Source: Pelodera strongyloides
Lineage: Eukaryota > Nematoda > Chromadorea > Rhabditida > Rhabditidae
Direction: 5' to 3'
Length of the DNA stretch: 64,000 nucleotides
Assembly (NCBI GenBank): GCA_036852015.1
Contig: JAANDG010000029.1
Span: 372,001-436,000 of the forward strand
The notes under the pieces are model-generated. The model saw nothing but the letters and a program-made list of their open reading frames with translations. It searched no databases and was not told where the DNA came from. Positions 37,849-50,601 of this stretch are shown piece after piece. Within the stretch, counting starts at the first letter, position 1. Every line of letters begins with the position of its first letter. A program made the position numbers and the translations under genes.

Positions 37849-38485
37849 TAGGATGCAATATTTTTCCAATTTTCATGCGCAAAAAATCACGCAGTAACCA
37901 GCAATTTACCATAGCCTTGGATACCCAGAAATCTATAACAATGGAAAATATGTTGTCCTTTGCAAATTGCCACGTCATCAATTTGCATACATAGTATTGA
38001 ATGTTTGTGTTTTCCTTTCTGTACTTCAAAAATGTTGTTAATATTATGTTTATTTCGCGACCCTGTTATCTATAGTTTTGCCAGGTGACGTTATTTTTGT
38101 CTTGTTTTGAGTAGTATGCCTTTTAATTAGATTGTAGTACGGAATAAATTTCACAAGTAACGACGTAATACAATTTATTTAACTGTACTACAAAGCGGCG
38201 TTGCATAAGCTGCTAAGAATGGTGCATAATAATAAGCGTCTATAAAGCATGCATACCGGGAATAAAATACAAAACTATCCACATTATGTATATGACTCTA
38301 ACACGTGCACTCATACCGTATTGTTTTATTAAGGTTAAGGCAATTAAAGATTTGTTTTTGAACGTGACGTACAATTGGCGGTAAATGTATTCATACACGC
38401 GGAAATGAGTAGGTCTGGTAATTACACATCAGGTAAATATTAATAAAAGTTAGTTAGGTTGCACAAATACATTGTGTTAAGGGCT

Positions 38486-41400
38486 TTATGCCTTAAGAGC
38501 TCCCGACGAAACGATCTTTCTCTCGCATAGATCCTGGCATGGACGGAAGTTGGCTTGCACGATTTCGCGGCAAATGTTCAGCTGCAAAGATTGTTTGTTT
38601 ACTCGAAATGCGACCTATCAAGCTTTAAAAAATCTTACGAAGTTTGAACTTACCGACCTTGGTCTTTCAGCTACTGATCTTATAGTAAATACTGCTTACC
38701 TGATCCGCAGAGACTTCAACTGGGGATGTGAATAGAGTCCAAATGACTGATTCATTGAAGGGTGGGGTAGTAAGAGATCCGAGATAGGAGACAAAGTCGC
38801 GGTCTTCTAGAAATACCCAAAACGTTGAAACGCCATGTTTTTGGAGAATATGTTAGCCAAGCGATGTTCTAATTTTATTTATTAACAATTCTTGTGTATT
38901 GTTTAATGCGGATTATTTACGTATGATTGTGTTGATGCAAATTCTAGATAACTGTCCTTTAATCCTTTATCATGCCCGTATTGAACTTGGGTATATCTTG
39001 GAATTAGCGGAATTACGTAATCGTGTATTGCCTACTTTATCCAGGGATAGTACACATCTAGGATTATAACTATCCTTGACGAAAAAAATACCCGGTTTTG
39101 GTAGAAGGTCTTGAAGCGAGAGGTTTGTTGGTAGGCTTGCAGTCTTTCCGGAAGCCTTATTAGCATCTCCAATGGCTTCAAGCAAGGGCTGATAGGCCTT
39201 GTTGTGTTTTCCCTCCTGAAGTCAATGATTTAGAAACAAGAAAAAAACTTCAATTATGTCAACCATCAAGGAAGTTAAATAGTTCAAAAGTTCTTTCAAG
39301 AGCTACAAAGCCTTAAAAAGTTTTATTTTCCATATGAGTAAAGTACTAGCTCGCCAAATCGGTGATCGCGTACAATTATCTGTCTTTTCGAAAACATACT
39401 TATTAGAAGCCACAAAGACATTGCTCTTATTTTTTAAAGATAATTATCTTTGCGCGCATAATTAATTACCTTGATAAATACTCCAACTACGGCCAATCCA
39501 TCCTCCTTTTCGAGAGCCTCACAGATGTTTGCGTACTTGGTGTTCCAGAAGACAAAGTGGACCTGAAGGCATCATTGTGGTGTACGATTTGTGATTCACA
39601 GCCAGCGGACATCAAAATTTAATGCGTACAGTGTTCGGCAGGCATATTTACCTCAGCCGCCGTAGATTTTCCGTCGATTGTGTGCTCTGAGCCACAGCTT
39701 CCATCCTTGCTCCAATGGGCGTGGAATTGAGCGAGGAGATATTTGTCCTTAAGATGAGATCCGGTGAGAGCTGAAAGAAACCTTTTGTTTAGATCAACTT
39801 GGTCAGAAAAACGAGTTTCTTTTACTTTTCACTACTATTTCATCAAGTTAATTTTTTAGGAATGTAGTTAGCTCACAATCAGAATAATTGAGCAGTCATT
39901 GGATGGCGCAAAATCCATTTATTTGATTGTGTTCGGCATTTTTTCCGCTAATGTTGCAAAGCACACATACACCATAATTTCGGAACCATGGCTATTCAAA
40001 TCGCTCGGTCGTAAGTCAGTAGTTGCAAGTTCGCAGAACCCAATTTCGGGTTTTGTAAACTAACCATAAGCCTAAGCTAATCGTATTGGAGTTTCCTGCC
40101 CTTGTGGAACCCAGCTTCCGGCTAGAGGGTTTATGGGCGCTTTTTTCATTTCCTGTGTCATACGTAGGATCCCATTGTGGGCTACTCCGTGCCAACTTTT
40201 TTATTGCCCATTTTATAACGTCTAATAAATACAGAAGGATTGCAGCCGTAGTTATTACACCAAATTCATAATTAGCCCGGAGCATGTAGGAGATTGCACA
40301 CATTGAAAGCGGAGTAAATGGGACCCATAAAGTGTTCGTTTGTCTACATTTAAAAGAATAGATTGTTTGACGGTTTGTCGGATTGTTTATGGGTCTTCTT
40401 ATTTATGGGTATTATTGAATTTTTGGCTGTGCGGAATAAATTGTATTATTTGAAGTTTTGGTTGTGCCGAATAAATTGTATCTTATACTATGTTATCAGC
40501 TTCTTCACTTACTTGATGTGCAATTATCCGCCACATCAACTTTCCATCCTCCGTCAGAACATGTTACAGAAACGCAGTCTCTTTCCTTGTAGTCGATAGT
40601 CAGTGAGTCAACCTGGAAGTCAATTACAATTGCTGGTCGATTACATTTACATGTACTCCAATTCATTGATATTCTTGGGAGAAGATACGGGACGAAATTT
40701 TGTGTTTATAAAAACACGTACGTTAGCATTGAATAAGCTTAATCATAATGTTCGCTCGCTTTGTGTTTTTGATAATCCATTACAAAGAATAAACATTCAT
40801 TCCCTAATGAGCTTGCTTATGCCAGAGATCATTTCAATTCAATGAATAGCACGCGAGACAAAGAGTTGAGAGAGAAAGAGAAAGAGAAAGAGAAAGAGAA
40901 AGGGAAAGTGAGATGATCATTAATTAGATTGAAACGCAGAATACGAAATGAGCGCCGTTTCTCAATGTCAAAAAAAACTAGCCGAACTCTAAATGCTTAT
41001 ACTATCAGATACTTTAATAGTTATGATGCTCTTTGAAACTTTGTTACGTTGTCCCCTACATACTTCCTGCTTCCCGTGGGACAATCTATTTTCCCACAAA
41101 TCTCTCATAACCAAATTGAAAAAAAGGCCAACTACAAAACTATTATATAGTTGATAGAATACCTAACGTCCGTCATAGATTACATATCATGTTGTTTTTG
41201 AGAACCTCGATGCGAAATTACAGCATTTACTCTCAGACGAGTTGAAATAAACAATTCCAGACAATGCCTTGCAATGCAAATGTTTCTTGTTTCTCGGCAC
41301 TACCATATGAACTACATGTCTATAATGTTGGTGAGAACGTTAGATAATAGTGATGTGTGCTATTACCTTGCATTGTTCTGGATCACAGCACACCAGCTCG

Positions 41401-41699
41401 GATTTGATGTCAATTGGCGATTGACGGTGCTTCTTTTGAGTGTCGACGACTGAAATTGTTAACAAATGACAAGCACTTACTTAATCGTCACTCATTGACA
41501 AAGGTTGCTTAATACCATTCCTATCTTTGCTTCCATAAGGAGGGTAGGTCAACGACCAACTAATGATACCATGAATCCATTTATACTCACCCATGCTTCC
41601 AGAGAATAGTTTCGTTCTAGGCAGAAAGTTGTGCAGAGCAAAGTCTGCAATCCAATGTGGTATTTCCAAGATCATATGCGGAATGTCGCGATTAGGCAT
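38486..41699 (-). CDS. alpha-carbonic anhydrase
   Basis: Zinc enzyme interconverting CO2 and bicarbonate. Eight exons join in frame on the minus strand: 41699-41591, 41449-41367, 40612-40513, 39770-39652, 39562-39470, 39215-39092, 38806-38700 and 38581-38486, giving 276 residues. Hallmarks in order are RQSPIDI, the first two zinc ligands in AQFHAHW (H114, H116), GSEHTIDGK, the third ligand in AEVHFVFWNTKY (H139), DGLAVVGVFIK, LLPKPE, the substrate-gating GSLTTPP (T222, equivalent to Thr199) and NFRPCQ near the end. No signal peptide or membrane segment is seen, so it is probably cytosolic. The segment where most enzymes have the His64 proton shuttle reads CSDGGWKV and lacks the His. The first exon is the least certain part, because the usual W-Y-NGP-W start motif is not evident. 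Confidence 0.9.
40865..40915 (+). repeat. (GAGAAA)n simple repeat in a carbonic anhydrase intron
   Basis: Several GAGAAA units in purine-rich sequence in the long intron between exons 2 and 3 of the minus-strand gene. Confidence 0.85.
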
Positions 41700-42149
41700 T
41701 TTTAATTGGTAGCGAGTAAATTATAGTTATGGGCAATTTCTGGTGGGTTTTGGCGGTGAATTTAGTCTACGGGGTTAAGGACCCCCTCATACAGTGTGCG
41801 TCCAGTAATTGTAGGAACTGATGTAGTGGCAATAAATCTGTTAAGGTTGGTAGACTTTTTTTCTCGCAAAAAATTGCAGCCTCCTTTGTCGTGTTGAGTG
41901 AAATTTTTTCGATGCTCTACCCCATTCTCTTTGGAATGCATTTCTTGCAGTGGGCGGGAATGCTAGGCGGGCCAGTTGCCCCCTAGGGGCTTCTAACTTA
42001 TTCAGCTGCGCAAGCATTGCGATACGCGACGTCGCGGCGTCGGAATTTGGCAAAAAAATACGGATCCTCCGAAGAGACACGCAATAACTAAGAGAAAAAG
42101 ATGATATCTCTCTCATGGGATGTTCAAGTAAAAGCACCCTTAGCCCATA

Positions 42150-42305
42150 GACTTACTCTAGAAACACCGCTTCCTCCAACCAAAAAATGCCCAAAAGTGC
42201 AAATGTAAACCACAATCACGAGTCCCAGTGCGAAATTTTTGATCTTTGAAAATGCGCAACCTTTTAATAGTGGTCTTACAGTTGCGAAGTTAAAAAATGG
42301 CATAA
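42150..42305 (-). CDS. possible small membrane-protein exon, unidentified
   Basis: A minus-strand Met-initiated frame (MPFFNFATVRPLLKG...) contains one convincing transmembrane stretch (FALGLVIVVYICTFGHFLVGG) and ends near a GTAAG donor-like site. It resembles small single-span inner-membrane proteins in general form only; I cannot assign a family or find a following exon. It lies upstream of the carbonic anhydrase gene. Confidence 0.25.
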
Positions 42306-42458
42306 AAATACGCATACATACATGGTTTTCGACCGATTTGTGCCCGGAGAGCAAACAAAACTATGTAGGTGGTTTGCTAGTTTTACTATCTTGAATGACC
42401 ACCGCAAAACTTAGATCACCGTAGAAAGCACAAAGAAGTAGAAGACCATTTTTGCAAA

Positions 42459-43999
42459 GAACACAAAAACTATGTGTAAAAATCCAAAAAAAATCTACAA
42501 ATCACAATGATATACACCAGCGTACTACACCAATATCATGCTAACATACCATTTAAACAACAAATTTTCATTTGGATGGCTAGTGATTGATTGTCTGAGA
42601 TCTCAAAAATAATAGTAATATTATTATATATTCATTTATTCCAGAATTCTTTTCACGGAACAACATAACACAAAATCAGAGATCACTCCACGTCGCGAAT
42701 ACAATGCCGATGTGAAAATTCCCCCAATTGATTATTGTTCGACAATTCGTTTCCGTCAAACACAAACAAATGGTTGAATGAAGCGAAAATACAGAAAAAG
42801 AGGAAATATGAATCAGCATGGGTGCATTCCTCTTGCTAGATTTCAAGAGGCTCACACGAATTATTAATAAATTATACGGTATGCGTTTCGAAACTTTCAG
42901 AGGGTTTCAAGCTCGGCAACATTCATTCCTGATGAGCTTAAGATCTTTTAGTATGAAAATATTGCGCACAAGCATATTCAAGTATCTCAAACTCCATAGA
43001 AAAATATCCCATACGAATTGCATTTTTGACGATATACCGAGGGTAATAACTACTGTAAGAACGAAATTTGCTCATTTGATGTGGACGAGCAAAGCATATA
43101 ACGAAAGAAATTTTAAGATGTTTCAAAAGCCGTATTTAATAATTGATCATCATAAGCGACATGAAAAAAGCGCTCGCATGAAGTTGATATCATCACAAGT
43201 TCACTTCCCACCGATTGAAAACTATTTCTCATAAATTGGGTTGTAATTAAATTTTGTAATAATCGCATCTGTACGTAAGCTATGAATTTAGGATAAGACA
43301 ACGGCCAATTAAAAGAGAATGGGCTAAGCAATTGGTGGAAAGATCGTTTTGCAGATCCTCGACTCACAGGGTTTCTGAGCTTAATCAGCTTTAACCGGGT
43401 ACACTTTTTTACCATTAATCTTTTTATCTTTTTATCCTCAAAAAAAGAAAAAGAAAAACGGCGTACATGCTTTTATTTTTTAGCTCCAAATATGTAATTT
43501 CGTTTGGTCTCCCGTAGCACACACAAAATAGCTTGAATATCACGTTTCGGTGAAACGCCTTATGTTTGCACATATCCATGCTCATATTTTGAATTACTGA
43601 GCATATGTGCAGCGCTTCGTAGACGAGAATGTGCTGTGTGTTCGGGACACAAAACAGATCATTAGTTCAAAACACGTCTTTGCTAGAATGTATGTTTATC
43701 TGGTGCTGATCTAAGTAAGAAACCAGCAAATCATGAAACCCACAGTCGATCTTCGCAACTGACGAAAGCGATCAGTTATTCATGCGAGTTTAACTGTTTA
43801 CTTGTTTCTTAAGCTACCAATGTTTACTGATTGTGAGTAGAATATAGTACTGATTAACGGATGGAGAGACTGTTTGCAAAGAAGTGATGAGGTTTGAAAG
43901 TTTGTTTAGCGGATTGATAGATGTTCAGGCACCAAACTACTAGAAGACCAATATGCGGGGTGATGTCTGATATAAGAGTAGCGAGGCACCCAGATATAC
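42459..43999. repeat. tandem duplication, copy 1 (1,541 bp)
   Basis: This block is repeated at an offset of 1,637 bp (44096-45636). The sequences are identical wherever I compared them, including three complete open frames. Copy 1 runs from AACACAAAAACTATGTG to AGGCACCCAGATATAC. It is either a very recent duplication or an assembly effect such as unmerged haplotypes. Confidence 0.93.
42818..43234 (+). CDS. unidentified 138-codon open frame (copy 1)
   Basis: A basic, hydrophobic-patterned frame starting MGAFLLLDFKRL and ending PPIENYFS, open without introns. I recognise no family. The first 20 residues could form a weak signal anchor. Identity between the two copies gives no information on selection because the whole block is identical. 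A non-coding interpretation is quite possible. Confidence 0.25.
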   Translation: MGAFLLLDFKRLTRIINKLYGMRFETFRGFQARQHSFLMSLRSFSMKILRTSIFKYLKLHRKISHTNCIFDDIPRVITTVRTKFAHLMWTSKAYNERNFKMFQKPYLIIDHHKRHEKSARMKLISSQVHFPPIENYFS

Positions 44000-44095
44000 T
44001 ATGTGTAAAACACTACTAGAAGACCAATATGCGGGGTGATGTCTGATATAAGAGTAGCGAGGCACCCAGATATACTATGTGATATACTATGTGTA
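44000..44095. repeat. junction with nested partial repeat
   Basis: Between the two large copies, the last roughly 65 bp of the unit (ACTACTAGAAGACCAATATG through CACCCAGATATAC) occurs an extra time, followed by a short TATACTATGTG duplication. This stuttered structure suggests slippage or unequal exchange at the junction. Confidence 0.85.
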
Positions 44096-45636
44096 GAACA
44101 CAAAAACTATGTGTAAAAATCCAAAAAAAATCTACAAATCACAATGATATACACCAGCGTACTACACCAATATCATGCTAACATACCATTTAAACAACAA
44201 ATTTTCATTTGGATGGCTAGTGATTGATTGTCTGAGATCTCAAAAATAATAGTAATATTATTATATATTCATTTATTCCAGAATTCTTTTCACGGAACAA
44301 CATAACACAAAATCAGAGATCACTCCACGTCGCGAATACAATGCCGATGTGAAAATTCCCCCAATTGATTATTGTTCGACAATTCGTTTCCGTCAAACAC
44401 AAACAAATGGTTGAATGAAGCGAAAATACAGAAAAAGAGGAAATATGAATCAGCATGGGTGCATTCCTCTTGCTAGATTTCAAGAGGCTCACACGAATTA
44501 TTAATAAATTATACGGTATGCGTTTCGAAACTTTCAGAGGGTTTCAAGCTCGGCAACATTCATTCCTGATGAGCTTAAGATCTTTTAGTATGAAAATATT
44601 GCGCACAAGCATATTCAAGTATCTCAAACTCCATAGAAAAATATCCCATACGAATTGCATTTTTGACGATATACCGAGGGTAATAACTACTGTAAGAACG
44701 AAATTTGCTCATTTGATGTGGACGAGCAAAGCATATAACGAAAGAAATTTTAAGATGTTTCAAAAGCCGTATTTAATAATTGATCATCATAAGCGACATG
44801 AAAAAAGCGCTCGCATGAAGTTGATATCATCACAAGTTCACTTCCCACCGATTGAAAACTATTTCTCATAAATTGGGTTGTAATTAAATTTTGTAATAAT
44901 CGCATCTGTACGTAAGCTATGAATTTAGGATAAGACAACGGCCAATTAAAAGAGAATGGGCTAAGCAATTGGTGGAAAGATCGTTTTGCAGATCCTCGAC
45001 TCACAGGGTTTCTGAGCTTAATCAGCTTTAACCGGGTACACTTTTTTACCATTAATCTTTTTATCTTTTTATCCTCAAAAAAAGAAAAAGAAAAACGGCG
45101 TACATGCTTTTATTTTTTAGCTCCAAATATGTAATTTCGTTTGGTCTCCCGTAGCACACACAAAATAGCTTGAATATCACGTTTCGGTGAAACGCCTTAT
45201 GTTTGCACATATCCATGCTCATATTTTGAATTACTGAGCATATGTGCAGCGCTTCGTAGACGAGAATGTGCTGTGTGTTCGGGACACAAAACAGATCATT
45301 AGTTCAAAACACGTCTTTGCTAGAATGTATGTTTATCTGGTGCTGATCTAAGTAAGAAACCAGCAAATCATGAAACCCACAGTCGATCTTCGCAACTGAC
45401 GAAAGCGATCAGTTATTCATGCGAGTTTAACTGTTTACTTGTTTCTTAAGCTACCAATGTTTACTGATTGTGAGTAGAATATAGTACTGATTAACGGATG
45501 GAGAGACTGTTTGCAAAGAAGTGATGAGGTTTGAAAGTTTGTTTAGCGGATTGATAGATGTTCAGGCACCAAACTACTAGAAGACCAATATGCGGGGTGA
45601 TGTCTGATATAAGAGTAGCGAGGCACCCAGATATAC
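44096..45636. repeat. tandem duplication, copy 2
   Basis: Second copy of the 42459-43999 block. It diverges abruptly after CAGATATAC at 45636, which defines the right breakpoint. Confidence 0.93.
44455..44871 (+). CDS. unidentified 138-codon open frame (copy 2)
   Basis: Identical to the frame at 42818-43234; the same doubts apply. Confidence 0.25.
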   Translation: MGAFLLLDFKRLTRIINKLYGMRFETFRGFQARQHSFLMSLRSFSMKILRTSIFKYLKLHRKISHTNCIFDDIPRVITTVRTKFAHLMWTSKAYNERNFKMFQKPYLIIDHHKRHEKSARMKLISSQVHFPPIENYFS

Positions 45637-47983
45637 AAAGTTAACGCCTCGAAGACATCATTTTACTTTGAAACAAGCGTGTGGCTTAAAGTACAAAGCC
45701 GGTCAGGTGCAGGCTGGACACATACTTAATTAGTGTTTTTGGCATCTGAAGTTACAGAAGGAATCTCATTCAACGTTTGATCTCGTTTCCATGGTTTGTA
45801 ATGGCACTTCTAGGGGGAACCCACGCTTATAGCTACATAATGTTAAAAGGAAAAGCCGAACAGTGAAAAGTCAGAAGATCAGATGGCCAGCGAGGATATC
45901 GAAGCGAAAATGAGGGTATACGTTAAAATAGGTATTCTCGGGGCTACAGTAATGTGATGCTTGTCTTTTAGAGCCCCCTCTTTTAACACAACTTTCAATA
46001 CATGGCTCCGCCCTCTTCCCTGACAGATCTATTTCAAAATTAGAACGAAGATCAAATGCTAAAATCGCAAAAGTTGAAAACGATTCGGGACACACACTTT
46101 TTTTCTCTCACTCGAAAAGCAATGCAGCTCCAAGTGTTGTGTGTGTCTCCATGTCAAAATTGAGAGAAATGGAAGCGTCATTGGGTTATCAAATAAACGT
46201 TTTTTTTTCTTTATCGTTTAAACGTTGTGAGTAAGAGTGAGCTGGGTACGTTCACTATAACCTTGGGAAATGTTCCAGTGAGTTATTTGGGCCAAGAATC
46301 TGTTGTTATACAAATTGGATGTAAACTTAAACTTGTCGAATCAACTAAAAAAATGTAATTTTTCGCACTAGTTTATCAGAAAACATTGGTGGGAAAAATA
46401 TTGGTGTCCATTGAGACGTAAGGGTTTTGTGGGAAAGACGTGGGGTAAAAAAACAAAGGACTGTTTTCTCACAAAATTTGAAGTCCTGACAAGCAAAACA
46501 TTTGGCCTCATTTTATAGGCGTAGTTAAATGTTGGAGTAAATCAAATATGCCCAAAAAATTATAATTGAAGACGCGATTTCGAGAAATCGAAGAGAGTTT
46601 CAGTAGGTAATAGCTTTCAACTCATAACAAGATTCCAGTCTTATTTTCACCAACTTGTGGGTTGTGGGGCTTTGTTGTCGTCATACAATTAATCAAGCTC
46701 TGATCGACTGCCGAAAGCCAATAAGCTAGAACAATTTAACAGAGTCCCCCTTATGTTACCATCAAAAGAGGCAAACGAAAGTGTTATACTGGACCAAACT
46801 ATAATGTTTCGCATCTTGACTGACAATGATTGTACAGCTTGTACAGCTAGTACGCTCTACAGTTGTGTGTCCAATAATATTGTGATACTATCATATTTAT
46901 CCAATTCGTTTATTATCAAAACAACTATCATTATTTCATGAGTTAGTAACACACACTACTTTTTGTTTACACAGTGCAACTACGGTGTGCACTCTATGCT
47001 AGTATGCAGGCCAAACTAGCAAAACTGCATAGTTAAGTTTACACAAAAAAAAGAGTTTTTTTTTTTTTAACTCAAAGATCAAACCCGCCTTTCTCTTGCA
47101 TAGTTATGTTTCACATGATCTCTGTCATATTTCCTCTATTCACTCATATTTTATGCGATCATAACGATGCTAGAACGTGTTGTTATGTGCAGCCGCAGTA
47201 CCATGACAATTTCAAAGAAAAATGGGGATTTCGCATGAAGTAAGGGAAAATTTTGTTCACACTTGTACTTATGAATGCCTACAATGCTACAATAGAACTA
47301 CAACTTGTCTTGTTTATGTGTTCTATTAATATAGTAGTATTACTATTCTTAGTGTACGCAGTACTCGGAACATTATATAGTTTTAGTGCTTCCATGCGCA
47401 AATTTCATCTTTAATTTTCCTAATTATCACCTGAGGCAAACTTTGTCCGCCCCAAAGACACTATTCAGAGATCACTTCTCAAATTTCGGCAGTTCTCACT
47501 TAATGAAGGAAGCATTTTTGATGGATGTTCGAGAGCAAAGAATCACAATAAACTAGCGCTTTGATCTATGAAATGTCACGTGTCTAGAAGATAAAAATCT
47601 TTGTGAAAAACTCTGAAACCAATAGCTGTGCTCAAGTGTTGTCCGCTATTAGTGTACTGTACGACCAGCGGAAACTTTGATAACGGAAGCGCAATTGCAG
47701 GTTTTATCGGAATTGCAAAAATCAAATATCCTTTAAAAAAGACTGTTGCATTGTTGCTAGATGATGTTTGGTAATTGATACACCATTTCACTGTTAGAGC
47801 AGTTTTGCTTTTTTAAAGAGACATGCGGAAACGTCTCTCAAATGATGGATCGCTTTTCCAATACACTCCTTTTTTGTTTCCAATGTCAAAGAACAGTGTT
47901 TGACAAATCGCACGTGACCTATTAGAATTTAGATCATCTACCGATCTGCCATTATTGGTTGAAATATCAAGTGACCGGCTCAC

Positions 47984-48118
47984 TCACAATAATTGCAGCT
48001 TTGTATTTATGTTGCATTTTTCGTAATACGTACTATTACAACTAGCATTTTGCTTCACTTCTACAAATGCGAACAGGCAACAAATACAAAGAAACAACGA
48101 CAACAAAGAAATTTGCAT
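47984..48118 (-). CDS. possible signal-peptide exon or tiny secreted peptide
   Basis: The minus-strand frame MQISLLSLFLCICCLFAFVE looks like a strong signal peptide, followed by KQNASCNSTYYEKCN and a stop. A GTACGT donor-like site lies after NASCN, so this may be the first exon of a secreted protein whose other exons I cannot identify. Confidence 0.25.
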   Translation of the reverse strand: MQISLLSLFLCICCLFAFVEVKQNASCNSTYYEKCNINTKLQLL

Positions 48119-48236
48119 AGATTTGAGGTGATCGTGTGATGAGGTCCGATTATTTGAGAAAGAGATCTCTGATCTAGCTATCCTCGTTTTCTTCCCACCA
48201 ATAGAGGCCATCATTTACAACTGTGGTACAATGTTT

Positions 48237-48285
48237 GTTTATTTATTTATTTATTTATTATTTATTTATTTGTTTGTTTATTAAA
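48237..48285 (+). repeat. (TTTA)n microsatellite
   Basis: About 12 TTTA/TTTG units in intergenic DNA. Confidence 0.9.
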
Positions 48286-49171
48286 TACACCAAAAGGTGT
48301 GCATCCGAGGAAAAGGCCTTGGTGACTTTTTTCCATATTTTTATTCGTTTGAATAACATAACATATAATTCCTGCAACGCAAAATATGTTTTGTGTAGGA
48401 GAGGCTCGTTGGATGCACTATTACTGTAAGATGAAATTGAATACAGTACTAATATTTACACCCAAAGGATTACCGTGAACGTAAAATGTGTCATTGATAG
48501 GAGATGCCAACCGTCTTATTTTCTTTGTGTCATACTTCGGCCTTTGAATTTTGTAAAAAGAAAAAGGCCGAAATCCATTGACGAACTCAATTTTGCGTGT
48601 CAACTCTATAAGTATTCCGGTTCAACTAGAGATTATATTTGATTGTCAAAATATGCAAATCCCTTTCATTCATAGAACACTCCAACACTTTTTACAAACG
48701 CATTTATTTCCCCAAATTTAAAACCTAAATTTATAGACAAGAAAAAAATTAAAATCAAATGACAAACACTCAAAAAATTCAACAAATCGTTGATACAGAC
48801 AGTTTCCAAACACTTGAAAATTGGAAGCAAAAGAGTGCAATAAATAAACATCCATACATTATGAAAAACATCCACCGGTATCAGTCCGCAGTTAATAAGA
48901 AAAGAGAGCTTTGAAGTTATACTGCCTCTTTCTTTTCAGACAATAAATCATAAGGAAAGATCATTAAAAGTCACATGCTGATTATCTTGTTCCAGAATTT
49001 GGTAAAACTGCTGCAAAACTTGCACATTTGCACCGCATTTTGTGGCGGCGTTGTGCTTATTTTTAGCTGGTTGTTATACTGATCATTGCCATCAGTAATA
49101 TAAGCATCGGTACCGTAGCCTTGAAAGTATTGTTTTTCCCTGAGGCGCGCTCTAATAGGGTGGAATTCGAG

Positions 49172-50454
49172 TCAGGGTTTCATACATCTTTCAGCTTCTT
49201 TTGCGTTTTTCCAGTCAAGATTGCAGAATCCACATGTTGAACGACACACACGGAAACCGAGGCGATAGTGCTCTGTGTCGCATGACCACCTGAACATTTC
49301 AGACATTACGTATACGGTATTCAACAAACAAGCAATTTACGTACCATGGCTATATAAGTAGTTTTACTGTAAATTAACATAATTAAAGTTGGATACCTCT
49401 TTGAATTCCAAGCATCACTCGAAGTTTGGAAACGACTGCAGTAGTGTGCGCTCATTCTGTCGAAACAGTTGGTCGCATTGTTTGAAGGAGAGAAGAAGCT
49501 AAAAATACACGTTTTGGAGTATATAAGGCTCACGTTGGTAGCGGCACTCTTGTTAGGGACCAACCTGTGTGTCCTTTCTCTTTTTATTGCATTGGTTTTG
49601 CCGTTCGTTGTGTTATGTTTGTCTTAATAATTAGTTCAATAAGATGACCTCCTTGATCGAGCCAAAAAATTAAGATATTTACCCTTTCCAACCTTGAATA
49701 GTATAAAAGGGTGCAAGTGCTCATAATTCTCACTTCGCAGCTCGTTCCCGATGGCTTGTTCCCAATTCAGTGCATGATTTACAGCAGACGATAAGTGAGA
49801 AGTCCGGCTCTGTGGCACACCTGCAAGGGATATTCTTATAAGCACATTAAACACTAACATTGTAAGCTTCCCATTTATTGCGTGATTGCAAATCCTTCAA
49901 AATTGTACGATCGTCTATCGATAGTGGCCATCATTCACGAACAGAAGAAATCATCAACTTGCTTGTTCACGAAATTCCTGGGATCGTTATTCTTCATTGC
50001 TCTACATACAGAACCTCCGGACTCGTCCTTACAGCACGGCAGCATTCGGTCTGCGTCCAAAACCTTTAGGCTACTACCAGAACTGACACTGCGAGCTGAA
50101 AACATCATAAGCATAAGAGAAACGGGTATATTACATGAATCGGTCAAAAACGCTACTTTTGTAGTGTAGTTATTGACGAAAAACTGTAATTTACCAATAT
50201 AAGTGCTCGGCTTAGTCAGTCTTTGGCTTTGCCATGGTTTGCTTCTGTAGCCGGCAGGGTGATAGAATGGGTGATTGTTTGTGATAAGAACTTGCTCGTG
50301 GTTCTCTTGTGCAACTGAAAACTTCAAATGTATCTAGTGATGTGGGGCTCCATGAATCAAGTTTCTCTGTGCTGAAGCTGATTGCTGTTATGGGTGATAT
50401 GAACGTACCTGTGCATATTACGATAAGTCCAGTGACAGGCAGAAGAAAGCGCAT
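49172..50454 (-). CDS. secreted cysteine-rich protein, nematode type
   Basis: Six small exons on the minus strand join in frame: 50454-50409, 50314-50195, 50095-49939, 49820-49734, 49498-49397 and 49289-49172, giving 209 residues. The signal peptide is MRFLLPVTGLIVICT. After a His/Gln-rich linker come two cysteine modules. The first is LPCCKDESGGSVC...FFCSCATEPDFSLIVCCKSC; the second is NCFDRMSAHYCSRF...WSCDTEHYRLGFRVCRSTCGFC. The spacing CxDR...C...W...C...FRVCRxTCGxC resembles nematode ShK-related secreted domains, which often act as inhibitors or in cuticle and defence secretions; its role here is unknown. All junction phases are consistent, which supports the model even though no exon exceeds 157 bp. 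The left transposon repeat begins about 150 bp upstream of the start. Confidence 0.75.
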
Positions 50455-50601
50455 TTTCAGTTGTAATTCAGATTGTGGTGAAGCAATCTGAAAGGCGTCG
50501 AATTGTGTTTGTTGAACCATTTCTCTACACAAGCAAACAAACGATTAGCATGTTATCACTGGGTCACGCCTCAGGAATAATAGGTATTTTGCCGTTCTAG
50601 C

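Larger units (their letters stand above)
45637..49171. other. 3.5-kb region with no supportable gene
   Basis: AT-rich sequence with short T and A homopolymers. A (TTTA)n tract lies at about 48237-48285. One weak candidate (47984-48118, minus) is listed separately. Confidence 0.45.

Noticed and set aside
38968..39092. Carbonic anhydrase read as truncated after LLPKP
   Set aside because: The frame beyond 39092 is intron. The missing part (GSLTTPP, NFRPCQ) was found on exons 38806-38700 and 38581-38486 in the correct phase.
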